Origin: VKMB-3413 sp041027365
GTDB lineage: Bacteria > Pseudomonadota > Alphaproteobacteria > Rhizobiales > Rhizobiaceae
Assembly: GCF_041027365.1 (NCBI RefSeq)
Contig: NZ_JBFTEH010000012.1
Coordinates: 62,001-126,000 of the forward strand
Direction: 5' to 3'
Length of the DNA: 64,000 nt
Shown: in pieces, positions 8,750 through 17,568 of the stretch
Numbering within the stretch: the stretch's first letter is position 1
How the letters are laid out: each line of letters begins with the position of its first letter
The notes under the pieces: model-generated
What the model saw: the letters and a program-made list of their open reading frames with translations, nothing else
The model's database searches: none
Told to the model about the DNA's origin: nothing
Translations under genes and position numbers: made by a program

Positions 8750-8948
8750 CGGGGGCCCCTGCCGCCCTGCCCCCTTGCGCTCGGCGCAAGCAAAGCCACA
8801 TGAGGCGGTGGAACCGCGCGGCCGGTGCCAGCGAAAGCGGCGACGCCGAGCTTGGCCGGTACTTTCTTGCGCCGCAAAGTTCTGCAACAAGCGCGGCAGA
8901 GACAAAACGACGGGGCGCGGGTGAGTGGGCCGATCCGCCGCCCTTCGG

Positions 8949-9653
8949 ATGCGCGGAGTGATCGTGTACCAGATTCTGAGCCTGATCGGGCAGTTCGGCC
9001 CGATCATCGTGTTGGCCGGCACCTTTTTCGAAGGGGAAGTCTTCGCGATCATCGGCGGCTTCCTCGCCTATCGCGGCTCCTATCCCCTCGAAATGATGAT
9101 CGCCTATGCCTTCGCCGGCTCGTTCGTCGGCGATTTTGCGGTCTTCCTGTTCGCGCGCTTCTGGTCGAACCACCGCTGGGTGGCGCACTGGCGCTCGCGC
9201 GAGCGCTTCGCCAAGGCACTCGGCCTCGTCGAGCGCTACCAGGCCTTCTTCGTCGTCCTCAATCGCTACATCTACGGCCTGCGCATGCCCGGGCTGATCG
9301 CGCTCGGCCTGTCGCGGATCTCGCTGACCCGCTTCTTCTTCCTGAACCTCTTCGGCGCGGCGCTCTGGGCCGGCATCTTCACCACGGTCGGCTTCGTCTT
9401 CGGCTATTCGATCGGTTCGGTGTTCGACCATCTGCAGATCATGGAGCGCGGCGTCGGCATCGCGCTCGGCGTCATCGCCGTGCTGCTCGCCGCCTGGTTC
9501 GCCTGGCGGCAGTGGGGGCCGGGCCTGACCGCGCGCGTCCGGCGGGTCGGCGATAATAGCGGCCGGGACGGTGGCAGCCGTCAGCGCGCCTTCGGCCTCA
9601 TCCCCGTCAGATCCCGATCGCGGCCTCTCCCCGATCGAGGATCAGAGGAATGA
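8949..9653 (+). CDS. DedA/VTT-domain membrane protein
   Basis: DedA proteins are inner-membrane transporters of the VTT superfamily, implicated in undecaprenyl-phosphate or phospholipid translocation and membrane potential maintenance. The 234-residue protein has the family's features: FFEGEVFAIIGGFLAYRG, the GSFVGDFAVFLFARF segment and the NRYIYGLRMPGLIALGLSRI motif, with 4-6 hydrophobic stretches. I chose ATG 8949; a GTG at 8958 is possible. The last 40 residues are polar and Arg/Gly-rich. Its 3' end overlaps the convergent hemerythrin gene by 47 bp. Confidence 0.88.
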   Translation: MRGVIVYQILSLIGQFGPIIVLAGTFFEGEVFAIIGGFLAYRGSYPLEMMIAYAFAGSFVGDFAVFLFARFWSNHRWVAHWRSRERFAKALGLVERYQAFFVVLNRYIYGLRMPGLIALGLSRISLTRFFFLNLFGAALWAGIFTTVGFVFGYSIGSVFDHLQIMERGVGIALGVIAVLLAAWFAWRQWGPGLTARVRRVGDNSGRDGGSRQRAFGLIPVRSRSRPLPDRGSEE

Positions 9654-10200
9654 TCAGGTCCTCCTCGTCGGCGAGATGCCGGATCAGGCGTTTCAGAAGC
9701 TGCTCGCTCGCCGCGGCATAGGCGTCGGCGGCCCGGCGTGCCTCTGACGAGGGCTTCGCTTCACCCGCCTCCTCCAGCGCCAGGAAGTGGTTCGCCGTCT
9801 CCGCCACGGCGAGAAGGTCCGCATGGATCACCGCGTGGTCGGATTCCAGAAGATCGAAGCCGTGCGCGAGACGCGATTCGGCCCGCTGGAACACCGGGAA
9901 ATAGTGCTGGTCCTCGATCTGGTGGTGGCCCTCCAGCTCGCCGAGGAAGACGTTCAGCCGCGGCGCGAACCAGCGCCGGAACGGATCGAGCGCCACCTGC
10001 CCTTCCCGATGCTGCCTGAGAGCATCCTGCAGCGCGGCCCCGAGTTCGCGGAACATGTCGTGCCGCCCCAGCCAGAACTGCGCGGTCTGGCCGAGATTTT
10101 CGTGCCCGGACCAGTGCTCGCGCGGATAATTCTCGAGCAGCGCGCGAAGATCCGCCGGGAGGCCGGCTCGGGTGTCGAGATCGAAGTGCGGTTCCATCAT
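9607..10200 (-). CDS. Hemerythrin HHE-domain protein
   Basis: A 197-residue cytoplasmic protein with a four-helix hemerythrin-like domain that probably binds a di-iron centre for oxygen or nitric oxide handling. The candidate ligands are the helices EHWSGHENL, GHHQIEDQHYFPVF, ESDHAVIHADLL and RLIRHLADEEDLIIPLIL, which together give the HHE pattern. I chose the ATG at 10200 (MMEPHFDLD); residues upstream in the frame are Arg-rich and unconvincing. It is 67 bp downstream of a dioxygenase gene on the same strand. Its 3' end overlaps the DedA gene. Confidence 0.88.
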   Translation of the reverse strand: MMEPHFDLDTRAGLPADLRALLENYPREHWSGHENLGQTAQFWLGRHDMFRELGAALQDALRQHREGQVALDPFRRWFAPRLNVFLGELEGHHQIEDQHYFPVFQRAESRLAHGFDLLESDHAVIHADLLAVAETANHFLALEEAGEAKPSSEARRAADAYAAASEQLLKRLIRHLADEEDLIIPLILDRGEAAIGI

Positions 10201-10267
10201 GCTCCGGATGCCTTGGGGGTTCGGATCTCGTCGGCGTCGATCCCTTCGCCCGGACCGAGGGACCGGG

Positions 10268-11065
10268 TCAATGGAAGGCGAAGGCTTCCATCGCGAGGAC
10301 GCCGTAGTCGCGGCTTTCGTGCAGCTTCTCCGCCCGCGCACCCTCGCCGGCCGCCCCGAGCGCGACGTAGAGCGGCATCAGATGCTCGTCCGTCGGATGG
10401 TTTTCGCGCGCGAACGGGGCTTCGTCGCGATAGGCCTCCAGCGCCGCACGATCGCCGGCAACGAGCTTCTCGCCCATCCACCTGGCGAAGTCCGACACCC
10501 AGGCCGGCGTCGGCGCGTCGCGCTCGCCGACCCGCAGATGCGCGAAGGCCGCGCGGAGATTGTGCGTCAGCGAGCCGGAGCCGACGACGAGGACGCCGCG
10601 CTCGCGCAGGAACGACAATGCCGCGCCGAGCCTCAGATGGTGCTCCGGCCCCTGCGACGGATCGACGGAGACCTGCACGACGGGAATGTCCGCCTCCGGA
10701 AAGGCGAGACGCAGCGGCACCCAGGTGCCGTGGTCGAAGCCGCGCCGGGCCGCGACGGCGGAGCGGAAGCCGGCCTGCTGCAGCGACGCCACGATCTCCG
10801 CCGCGCGCTTCGGATCGCCCGGCGCCGGATAGCTGAGTTCGTAGAGTTCGCGCGCGAAGCCGCCGAAGTCGTGGATTGTCTCGGGATGCGCGTCGCCGGA
10901 GACCGCGACGTGTCCCTCCGCCTCGAAATGGGCGCTGGCGACGACGATGGCCTCGGGCCGCGGCAGGCGCTGCCGCAGCGTCTTCAGGAAATCCGTCGCC
11001 GGCGTCCTGGCGAGCGCGATGTCGGGGGAACCGTGCGAAACGAAGAGGGTCGGCAGCAAAGACAT
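10268..11065 (-). CDS. Class III extradiol (DODA/LigB-type) dioxygenase
   Basis: A 265-residue protein of the DOPA 4,5-dioxygenase/YgiD family, non-heme enzymes that open catechol-type rings. The metal-binding and catalytic motifs are visible: TLFVSHGSP (N-terminal His), ASAHFEAEGHV, ARRGFDHGTWVPL, VVGSGSLTHNL and ENHPTDEHLMPLYVALG. The physiological substrate of bacterial members is mostly unknown. The gene is followed by a hemerythrin gene on the same strand; both would bind iron and oxygen, which may or may not be meaningful. Confidence 0.9.
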   Translation of the reverse strand: MSLLPTLFVSHGSPDIALARTPATDFLKTLRQRLPRPEAIVVASAHFEAEGHVAVSGDAHPETIHDFGGFARELYELSYPAPGDPKRAAEIVASLQQAGFRSAVAARRGFDHGTWVPLRLAFPEADIPVVQVSVDPSQGPEHHLRLGAALSFLRERGVLVVGSGSLTHNLRAAFAHLRVGERDAPTPAWVSDFARWMGEKLVAGDRAALEAYRDEAPFARENHPTDEHLMPLYVALGAAGEGARAEKLHESRDYGVLAMEAFAFH

Positions 11066-11200
11066 GGGGCAGCTCCCTTGGCTGCCCCGAAGATATCGCT
11101 GCCGACGCCGTAGCGTCAGGCCGCGCGGCGCGACGGATCGTTCACCGCCGCGGGCCGGAGCCGCACCGTTCGCCGATGCGGCTCCATCGCCTTCACGAAC

Positions 11201-12589
11201 TTACCCGGCCACGGCCTGCTTCTGCGGCACGGCCTGATCCTGCGCGCCCTTCAGGAGTTCGGCGACGAGGAAGGCGAGCTCCAGCGCCTGGTTGGCGTTC
11301 AGCCGCGGATCGCAATGCGTGTGGTACCGGTCCGACAGATCCTCGGCGAGGATCGGCCGGGCGCCGCCGGTGCATTCGGTGACGTCCTTGCCGGTCATCT
11401 CGATATGGATGCCGCCGGGATGCGTCCCTTCCGCGCGGTGCACGTCGAAGAAGGCCTGCACCTCGGCGAGGATCCGCTCGAACGGCCGGGTCTTGTAGCT
11501 GTTCAGCGTGATCGTGTTGCCGTGCATCGGATCGCAGGACCAGACGACCTTGCGTCCCTCACGCTCCACCGCGCGGATCAGCTTCGGCAGGTGGGTCTCG
11601 ACCTTGTCGTGGCCGAAGCGGGTGATCAGCGTCAGGCGGCCCGCCTTGTTCTGCGGGTTCAGCTTGTCGATCAGCCGCAGCAGCTCGTCCGGCTCGGACG
11701 TCGGGCCGCACTTCAGGCCGAGCGGATTCTGGATGCCGCGGCAGAACTCGACGTGGGCGTGATCCTCCTGGCGCGTGCGATCGCCGATCCAGATCATGTG
11801 GCCGGACGTCGCGTACCAGTCGCCGGAGGTCGAATCGACGCGGGTCAGCGCCTGCTCGTAGCCGAGCAGCAGCGCCTCGTGGCTGGTGAAGAAATCGGTC
11901 TCGCGCAGCGACGGATGGCTCTCGGCGTCGATGCCGATCGCCCGCATGAAGCGCATCGTCTCGGAAATCCGGTCGGCGAGCTGGGCATAACGCTCGGCCT
12001 CGGGACTGCCGGCGACGAAGCCGAGCATCCACTGGTGGACGTTCTCCAGATTGGCGTAGCCGCCCTGCGCGAAGGCGCGCAGGAGGTTCAGCGTCGCGGC
12101 CGACTGGCGATAGGCCTCGATCTGGCGCTCCGGGTTCGGAATGCGCGAGCCCTCCTCGAACTCGATGCCGTTGACGATGTCGCCGCGATAGACCGGCAGC
12201 GTCCGGCCGTCCTTCGTCTCGTTGTCGGACGAGCGGGGCTTGGCGAACTGACCGGCGATGCGGCCGACCTTCACCACCGGCTGCGAGCCGGCGAAGGTGA
12301 GGATGACGGCCATCTGCAGGAAGGCGCGGAAGAAGTCGCGGATGTTGTCCGCGCCGTGCTCGGCGAAGCTCTCGGCGCAGTCGCCGCCCTGGAGAAGGAA
12401 CGCGCGGCCGTTTGCGACTTCGGCCAGGGAGCGCGTCAGCTTGCGCGCCTCACCGGCAAAAACCAGCGGCGGAAAGGTCGCGAGGCGCTTCTCGGTGTCG
12501 GCCAGCGCGGCCGGATCGGGATAGGCCGGCATCTGCTTCACCGGCTTTGCGCGCCAGCTCGACGGGGTCCAGTCCTTCGCCATCGCCAT
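11201..12589 (-). CDS. Class II 3-deoxy-7-phosphoheptulonate (DAHP) synthase
   Basis: The enzyme condenses phosphoenolpyruvate and erythrose 4-phosphate, the first step of the shikimate pathway. The 462-residue protein is a class II (plant/Mycobacterium-type) enzyme. Motifs include FLLQGGDCAESF, VKVGRIAGQFAKPRS, TSGHMIWIGDRTRQ, LGLKCGPTSEPDELL, VWSCDPMHGNT and HIEMTGKDVTECTGG, with the expected Cys, His, Glu and Asp metal ligands. Three in-frame ATGs occur at 12598, 12589 and 12583. I prefer 12589 because an AGGAG lies 9 nt before it, whereas it touches the first ATG. It is apparently monocistronic. Confidence 0.95.
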   Translation of the reverse strand: MAMAKDWTPSSWRAKPVKQMPAYPDPAALADTEKRLATFPPLVFAGEARKLTRSLAEVANGRAFLLQGGDCAESFAEHGADNIRDFFRAFLQMAVILTFAGSQPVVKVGRIAGQFAKPRSSDNETKDGRTLPVYRGDIVNGIEFEEGSRIPNPERQIEAYRQSAATLNLLRAFAQGGYANLENVHQWMLGFVAGSPEAERYAQLADRISETMRFMRAIGIDAESHPSLRETDFFTSHEALLLGYEQALTRVDSTSGDWYATSGHMIWIGDRTRQEDHAHVEFCRGIQNPLGLKCGPTSEPDELLRLIDKLNPQNKAGRLTLITRFGHDKVETHLPKLIRAVEREGRKVVWSCDPMHGNTITLNSYKTRPFERILAEVQAFFDVHRAEGTHPGGIHIEMTGKDVTECTGGARPILAEDLSDRYHTHCDPRLNANQALELAFLVAELLKGAQDQAVPQKQAVAG

Positions 12590-12755
12590 GGTCTTCATCT
12601 CCTCGCCGGGTGAGCCGGCGGTTCCTCACGGTCATGTCGTCCTGATGACGGCCGGCATCCTCGCCTGACAAGACGAGATCCGGCCGGAACACGGGCGGTT
12701 TAAGCACTTCGGGCGCGGTTTGTCATCATGACCGGCCGCCTCTCGTGCGAACGTC

Positions 12756-13400
12756 TCAGACGTGGTCGACGAACGTCACGCCGCGCGCGAGGACCAGCCA
12801 GTCGAACAGCTCCGCCTCGTCCCTTTCGAGCTTCACCGGGCGCGGATAGCGCGGCGCGTGCCGGTCGCGCAGCACGCGCGTCTCGAAACCCTCGGTGTGC
12901 GCGACGAAACGCTGCACGCCCTCGTCGCCGTAGAGCAGCCGGAAGCCCTGCATCACCGCGTCGAGATAGCTCTGCAGGATGACCGACTTCGTATCGGCGG
13001 CGCTCACATCACCCTTCGGCGCCTGGTAGATGTAGATCGGAACGCCGCCGACCGGTGCCCGCTCGATGCCGAGATGGTCGAGATCGACGATCCGGCGGGC
13101 ATAGCCGGCCTCGCGCTCGTCCACCGCCGGAAGGTGTTCCGTCCGGTCGTAGACGACAACGCCGTCGATCGATTCGTCGGGATCGGGATGCACGGAGAGG
13201 AGCGCCATCTCCGAGGCGGGGACGCGCGGCAGCCAGAAGCGGCGCCACCCGCCCGCACGCGCCCGCCGGATGCCGAGGAACTTGGTGCGCAGCGTGTAGC
13301 GGTTGACCAGCGAGCCATAGCCGAAATAGGCGACCACCTTCCCGGCGTCGGCGAGTTCGGCAAGGTCCGGATGATCGTCGTGCGGAATGTGGGGGTCCAT
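12756..13400 (-). CDS. Gamma-glutamylcyclotransferase-like (GGCT/AIG2) protein
   Basis: A protein of 214 residues with the GGCT-like fold signature VVAYFGYGSLVNRYTL, where the YGSL loop binds the gamma-glutamyl amide. The equivalent of the catalytic acid may be within VDEREAGYARR (Glu), which matches the usual LDxxEGY context. The family includes gamma-glutamyl cyclotransferases and proteins of unknown substrate. ATG 13400 has an AGGA 8 nt upstream, so it is preferred to the ATG at 13409. It is downstream of gor on the same strand (112 bp apart), which fits a glutathione link but does not prove it. Confidence 0.8.
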   Translation of the reverse strand: MDPHIPHDDHPDLAELADAGKVVAYFGYGSLVNRYTLRTKFLGIRRARAGGWRRFWLPRVPASEMALLSVHPDPDESIDGVVVYDRTEHLPAVDEREAGYARRIVDLDHLGIERAPVGGVPIYIYQAPKGDVSAADTKSVILQSYLDAVMQGFRLLYGDEGVQRFVAHTEGFETRVLRDRHAPRYPRPVKLERDEAELFDWLVLARGVTFVDHV

Positions 13401-13521
13401 CGATTTCATCCTGCGGCTTGGTTCGGGACCAGCTTCATAGCCCGCCCTCCGCCCGGCCCGAAAGAGACGAGCGCCCCGGTCGGGCCGCCCCCGGATCGGG
13501 CGCGCGGCGCTGCGCCCGGTT

Positions 13522-14919
13522 CTAACCGATCCTTTCGCCGCCGCGAATCCGATAGCTCGGCTCGTACATGGTGACGATCTCCTCCGATGCCGTCGGATGC
13601 ACCGCCATGGTGGCGTCGAACTGGTCCTTGGTGACGCCGGCCTTGACCGCGATGCCGAGCACCTGGGCCAGCTCGCCGGCGTCGGGACCGAGGATGTGGG
13701 TGCCCACCACCCTGCGGCTCGCCGCGTCGACGATGAGCTTGATCATCATCTTTCCGTCGCGGCCGGACAGCGTGTTCTTCATCGGCCGGAACATCGTCTT
13801 GTAGACCTCCAGCTCGTCATAGGTCTCGGCGGCGGCGGCTTCGGTGAGGCCGACCGTACCGATTTCCGGCTGCGAGAAGACGGCGGTCGGCACGGTGTCG
13901 TAGTCCGGCTTCGTCGGGTTGTTCCGGTAGAGCGTCTCCACGAGGCACATCGCCTCGTGGATCGCCACCGGCGTCAGCTGCATGCGGTGCGTGACGTCGC
14001 CGATGGCGTAGATGTTGTCGGCCGTCGTGCGGGAATATTCGTCGACCACGACCGCGCCGCGCTTGTCGAGCTCGACGCCGGCGGTCTCGCAGCCGAGATT
14101 CTCGGTGTTCGCCTTGCGGCCGATCGCCAGCATCACCTCGTCCGCGTCGAGCACGTCGCCGCAGGCGGTATGCGCCTCCAGACGGCCGTCGGGCTTCTGC
14201 ACCACCTTCTCCAGCGTGTCGCGGCAGCGCACCGACATGCCCTTCTGCGCCATCGCCTGGTGCAGTTCGTGGCGGACGTCATCGTCGAAGCCCTGCAGGA
14301 TCTCCTGGCCGCGATAGACCAGCGTCGTCTCGACGCCGAGACCGAGGAAGATGTTGGCGAACTCGACCGCGATATAGCCGCCGCCGAGGATGACGATCGA
14401 CTGCGGCAGGCGCTTCAGGTGGAAGGCTTCCTCCGAGGTGATGCAGTGCTCGGCGCCGGGCAGGCCCGGATGGGGGTTCGGGCGCCCGCCGGTCGCGAGC
14501 ACGATCGTCTCGGCGGTGACGCGCTTGTCCGTCGCGGTCAGCCGGATCTCGTGCGGGCCCTCCAGCACCGCCCGGCTCATCAGGACCTTCGCGCCGGCCT
14601 TCTCGACATTGGCGTGGTAGATCCGCTCCAGCCGCTCGATCTCGTTGTCCTTGTTGGCGATCAGCTGCGGCCAGTCGAAATGCTTCTCGCCGAACTGCCA
14701 GCCATAGCCGCGCGCGTCCTCCCAGGCCTCGGAGAACTGCGAGGCGTAGACGAGGAGCTTCTTCGGCACGCAGCCGCGGATGACGCAGGTGCCGCCGAAG
14801 CGGTATTCCTCGGCGATGGCGACGCGCTTTCCGAGCGCGGCCGCCCGCCGCGCGGCCCGCACGCCGCCGGAGCCGCCGCCGATGACGAAGAGATCATAAT
14901 CATAGCTGGTCGCGCTCAC
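13522..14919 (-). CDS. gor: Glutathione-disulfide reductase
   Basis: Gor reduces oxidised glutathione with NADPH. The 465-residue flavoprotein shows the FAD-binding VIGGGSGGVRAARRAA, the redox-active pair in GGTCVIRGCVPKK (Cys45 and Cys50), the NAD(P)H-binding ILGGGYIAVEFA, the second FAD motif YAIGDVTHRMQLTPVA and the C-terminal active-site His in AVHPTASEE. The NADP-specific arginines and close match to the VIRGCVPKKL form favour glutathione reductase over other members of the disulfide oxidoreductase family. It is transcribed toward the GGCT-like gene; DUF2059 lies upstream beyond a terminator. Confidence 0.93.
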   Translation of the reverse strand: MSATSYDYDLFVIGGGSGGVRAARRAAALGKRVAIAEEYRFGGTCVIRGCVPKKLLVYASQFSEAWEDARGYGWQFGEKHFDWPQLIANKDNEIERLERIYHANVEKAGAKVLMSRAVLEGPHEIRLTATDKRVTAETIVLATGGRPNPHPGLPGAEHCITSEEAFHLKRLPQSIVILGGGYIAVEFANIFLGLGVETTLVYRGQEILQGFDDDVRHELHQAMAQKGMSVRCRDTLEKVVQKPDGRLEAHTACGDVLDADEVMLAIGRKANTENLGCETAGVELDKRGAVVVDEYSRTTADNIYAIGDVTHRMQLTPVAIHEAMCLVETLYRNNPTKPDYDTVPTAVFSQPEIGTVGLTEAAAAETYDELEVYKTMFRPMKNTLSGRDGKMMIKLIVDAASRRVVGTHILGPDAGELAQVLGIAVKAGVTKDQFDATMAVHPTASEEIVTMYEPSYRIRGGERIG

Positions 14920-15087
14920 GGCTGTACCCCTTCGCTCGCTGCCTCATCCGCCGCGCCGCTCTGCCCGTCGAACCGGCGCGGCGCCTTCATTCCCGCCCCC
15001 ACATAAGCCCGATCGGCGAAAATGCGATGCGCCCTCCGGACTGCGCCCGGCGACGCACCGTCGTCCGCCCGCGCGGCGCCGGAAACG

Positions 15088-15111
15088 AAAAGGGCGGCCG
15101 AACGACCGCCC
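15088..15111 (-). terminator. Rho-independent terminator after the DUF2059 gene
   Basis: Read on the minus strand, a 6-bp stem GGGCGG/CCGCCC with an 8-nt loop is followed by TTTT. It lies 50 bp past the DUF2059 stop and ahead of gor. Confidence 0.7.
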
Positions 15112-15160
15112 CTCGACCTGTTGTTTCGGCCCGCAAACCGTCACGCGAGCCGGGCGCCGC

Positions 15161-15694
15161 TCACTTCGCGGCGGCGGCCGGTGCCTTGGCCTCGGAGCCC
15201 GTGATCTTCTGCATGCCCTCGGCGGCGTTCTGGCGCAGGTCGCGCACGATGCCCTTGGTCCAGACGTCGGCGGCGTTCAGCATGTCGCGGGTCGCGGCGG
15301 GACCGTCCTTCAGAAGCTTCTTGCCGGCTTCGGAATTGTAGAAGTCGGCGATCGACTGCAGCTCCTGCTGCGTGAACAGCTTGGCGTAGACGCGCGCGGC
15401 CTCGTTCTCGAGATCGGCCCGGCGCGGCGCCAGCGCCAGCGCCGCATCGTCGACCATGTTGGAGATCTCTTCCTGCTTGTCGGGATTGTTGGCGATCAGC
15501 TCCGCCTTGATCTGCGTCGCGGCGTTGAGAAGGATCTCGTCGAACTGGTCGGTCGCGTGGATCGCCGTGATCGCGGCATGCGCCGCATCGAGATGCGCCT
15601 TGGTGAAGTCCTGCGCCGAAGCGGATGCCGGCAGCAGGAAGAGGAGCGCGGCGGATATGACGAGTCCTCGGCGCGCCATTTCGCTGAAGATCAT
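15161..15694 (-). CDS. DUF2059 family secreted protein
   Basis: A 177-residue exported protein of unknown function. The N-terminus has a clear signal peptide (RRGLVISAALLFLLPASASA, cleavage before QDFTK). The rest is all-helical and holds the DUF2059 core around ELQSIADFYNSEAGKKLLKD, a pattern found in many Gram-negative periplasmic proteins. ATG 15694 has a GGAG upstream; ATG 15679 would shorten the signal peptide n-region but has no visible ribosome binding site. It lies 106 bp downstream of rpiA on the same strand, so it may be in one transcript with it. The mature protein ends in an Ala-rich tail. Confidence 0.85.
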   Translation of the reverse strand: MIFSEMARRGLVISAALLFLLPASASAQDFTKAHLDAAHAAITAIHATDQFDEILLNAATQIKAELIANNPDKQEEISNMVDDAALALAPRRADLENEAARVYAKLFTQQELQSIADFYNSEAGKKLLKDGPAATRDMLNAADVWTKGIVRDLRQNAAEGMQKITGSEAKAPAAAAK

Positions 15695-15799
15695 GGGGAT
15701 CGTGTCTCCGTTCGGTTTCCGATGCGCCGGATCGTCCTTGCATCGGCGCGTCGTTAAGGGAATTCGGCGGGCCCTGGCAAGAGGAGCCGGCGTCGGATC

Positions 15800-16507
15800 T
15801 CAGTCGGATCCAGACCGCCGCAGGCTCTCCAGCCCCGCATCGCCTGCAAGGAGGACCTCGCTCGCCAGGTCCAGGAAAAGCCCGTGCTCGACCACCCCGG
15901 GAACCGCGTGAAGCGCCCGCGACAGGGCTTCTGGATCGGGAATGCGGCCAAAAGATGCGTCGAGGATCAGATGGCCGCTGTCGGTGATGAAGGGTGATTC
16001 ACCGGTCCGCCGCAGCGTGATCTCACCCTCTAGGCCGAGACGCTGCGCCGCCTTCTGGATCGCCAGATAGGTCGCGACCATGCCGAAGCCGTTGATCTCG
16101 ATCGGCAGCGGGAAGGCGCCGAGCTCGTCGACCTTCTTGGAGGCGTCGGCGATCACCAGCATGCGGTCCGAGGCGGCCGCGACGATCTTCTCGCGCAGGA
16201 GCGCCCCGCCGCCGCCCTTGATCAGCCGAAGTTGCGGATCCACCTCGTCGGCCCCGTCGACCGTCAGGTCGAGATGCGGCATCGCTTCCAGCGAGGTCGT
16301 CGGAACCTTCAACTGGCGGCAGAGCGCCTCGGTGCGCTCGGATGTCGCGACGCCGACGACCTTGAGCCCGTCCCGCACCCGCGCGGCGAGCGCCCGCACG
16401 AAGGCTTCGGCCGTCGAGCCGGTGCCGATGCCGAGCTTCATGCCGTCTTCGACGCGCGCCGCCGCAGCCTCGCCCGCCATCGTCTTCAACTCCGCCGCGC
16501 TCGCCAT
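15800..16507 (-). CDS. rpiA: Ribose-5-phosphate isomerase A
   Basis: RpiA interconverts ribose 5-phosphate and ribulose 5-phosphate in the pentose phosphate pathway. The 235-residue protein carries the sugar-phosphate loops KLGIGTGSTAEAFV and DLTVDGADEVDPQL (catalytic Asp), and the LIKGGGGALLREKIVA active-site segment with the catalytic Glu and Lys. The C-terminal oligomerisation part is VPGVVEHGLFL. It is a full-length member. A terminator-separated wrbA lies upstream on the same strand. Confidence 0.96.
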   Translation of the reverse strand: MASAAELKTMAGEAAAARVEDGMKLGIGTGSTAEAFVRALAARVRDGLKVVGVATSERTEALCRQLKVPTTSLEAMPHLDLTVDGADEVDPQLRLIKGGGGALLREKIVAAASDRMLVIADASKKVDELGAFPLPIEINGFGMVATYLAIQKAAQRLGLEGEITLRRTGESPFITDSGHLILDASFGRIPDPEALSRALHAVPGVVEHGLFLDLASEVLLAGDAGLESLRRSGSD

Positions 16508-16610
16508 GCCGCCGATCCTCCCGTCGCGTTCGCCGACGGGTCTAGCAGCCTATGCCCGGAATCGATAGGTGCCGCGGCGGCAAGAACACCTCCGGCCGGC
16601 GCAGGGCCGA

Positions 16611-16647
16611 AAACGAAAGAGCCGCCCCGCATCGCGCGGGACGGCTC
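16611..16647 (-). terminator. Rho-independent terminator after wrbA
   Basis: On the minus strand a 12-bp stem with one mismatch (GAGCCGTCCCGC against GCGGGGCGGCTC) and a 5-nt loop is followed by TTTCGTTT. It separates wrbA from rpiA. Confidence 0.7.
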
Positions 16648-16733
16648 GGTGGCGGTGAGGTGGCGACGGTGCCGGGCCCGTCAGCCCAGCGGCTTCCGCC
16701 GTGGCCACTCCGACGGGACCGGTCCTGTCAGGC

Positions 16734-17333
16734 TCAGCCGGCGACCTTGGCGGCGATCTCGGCGATGTGGCGGCCCTGGAAGCGGGCGGCGTCGAGCTCG
16801 ATCTGGCTCGGCATGCGCGAGCCGTCGCCCTTGGCGATGGTGGTCGCGCCATAGGGCGAGCCGCCGACGATCTCGTCCATGTTCATCTGGCCGGGGAAGG
16901 CATAGGGCAGGCCGACGACGATGAGGCCATGGTGCAGCAGGGTCTTGTGGGCCGAGAGCAGCGTCGCCTCGTTGCCGCCGTGCTGGGTCGCCGAGGAGGC
17001 GAAGGCGCCGCCGACCTTGCCAACCAGGGCGCCCTTCGCCCAGAGGGGGCCGGTGCGGTCCCAGAAGGCCTGCATCTGCGAGCACATGTTGCCGTAGCGG
17101 GTCGGCACGCCGATGATGATCGCGTCGTAGTTCGCGAGTTCCATCGGGTCGCATTCGGGATAGGGATGGTCGGTCTTGAAGTGCGCGGCCTCGACCACCT
17201 CCTTCGGCGCGGTCTCCGGCGCGCGCTTGATGTCGACGCTGGCGCCGGCGCTCTCCGCGCCTTCCGCGACGGCCTTCGCCATGGTCTCGATGTGGCCATA
17301 GCTCGAATAGTAGAGAACTAATACTTTCGCCAT
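16734..17333 (-). CDS. wrbA: NAD(P)H:quinone oxidoreductase WrbA
   Basis: WrbA is a tetrameric FMN enzyme that makes two-electron reductions of quinones and protects against redox cycling. The 199-residue protein has the FMN phosphate loop VLYYSSYGHIETMA, the PTRYGNMCSQMQAFWD active-site segment, ASSATQHGGNEATLLS and SPYGATTIAKGDGSRMPS, all characteristic of the family. ATG 17333 starts exactly before the first beta-strand (AKVLVLYY). It is transcribed away from the CinA-N gene. Confidence 0.95.
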   Translation of the reverse strand: MAKVLVLYYSSYGHIETMAKAVAEGAESAGASVDIKRAPETAPKEVVEAAHFKTDHPYPECDPMELANYDAIIIGVPTRYGNMCSQMQAFWDRTGPLWAKGALVGKVGGAFASSATQHGGNEATLLSAHKTLLHHGLIVVGLPYAFPGQMNMDEIVGGSPYGATTIAKGDGSRMPSQIELDAARFQGRHIAEIAAKVAG

Positions 17334-17568
17334 TCCGATGCTTCCTCTTCCTGGTGACGATGAAGGAGAGCGGCTGCTTCCGCCGACCCGGAGATAACGG
17401 ATCATGCCGCCGATGGCTCGGCCCTTTGACGCGACGCTCCGTCGCGTGAGCGGCAACAGTGGCCGCCGGCGCATCGTGCCGCTTGCAATCGGCTGCCGGT
17501 CGCCACTTTATGGCGCCAGAACATCGACGCTTCGTCCGAGCGCCGGATGCCGAACCGGAGCCCCCTTC

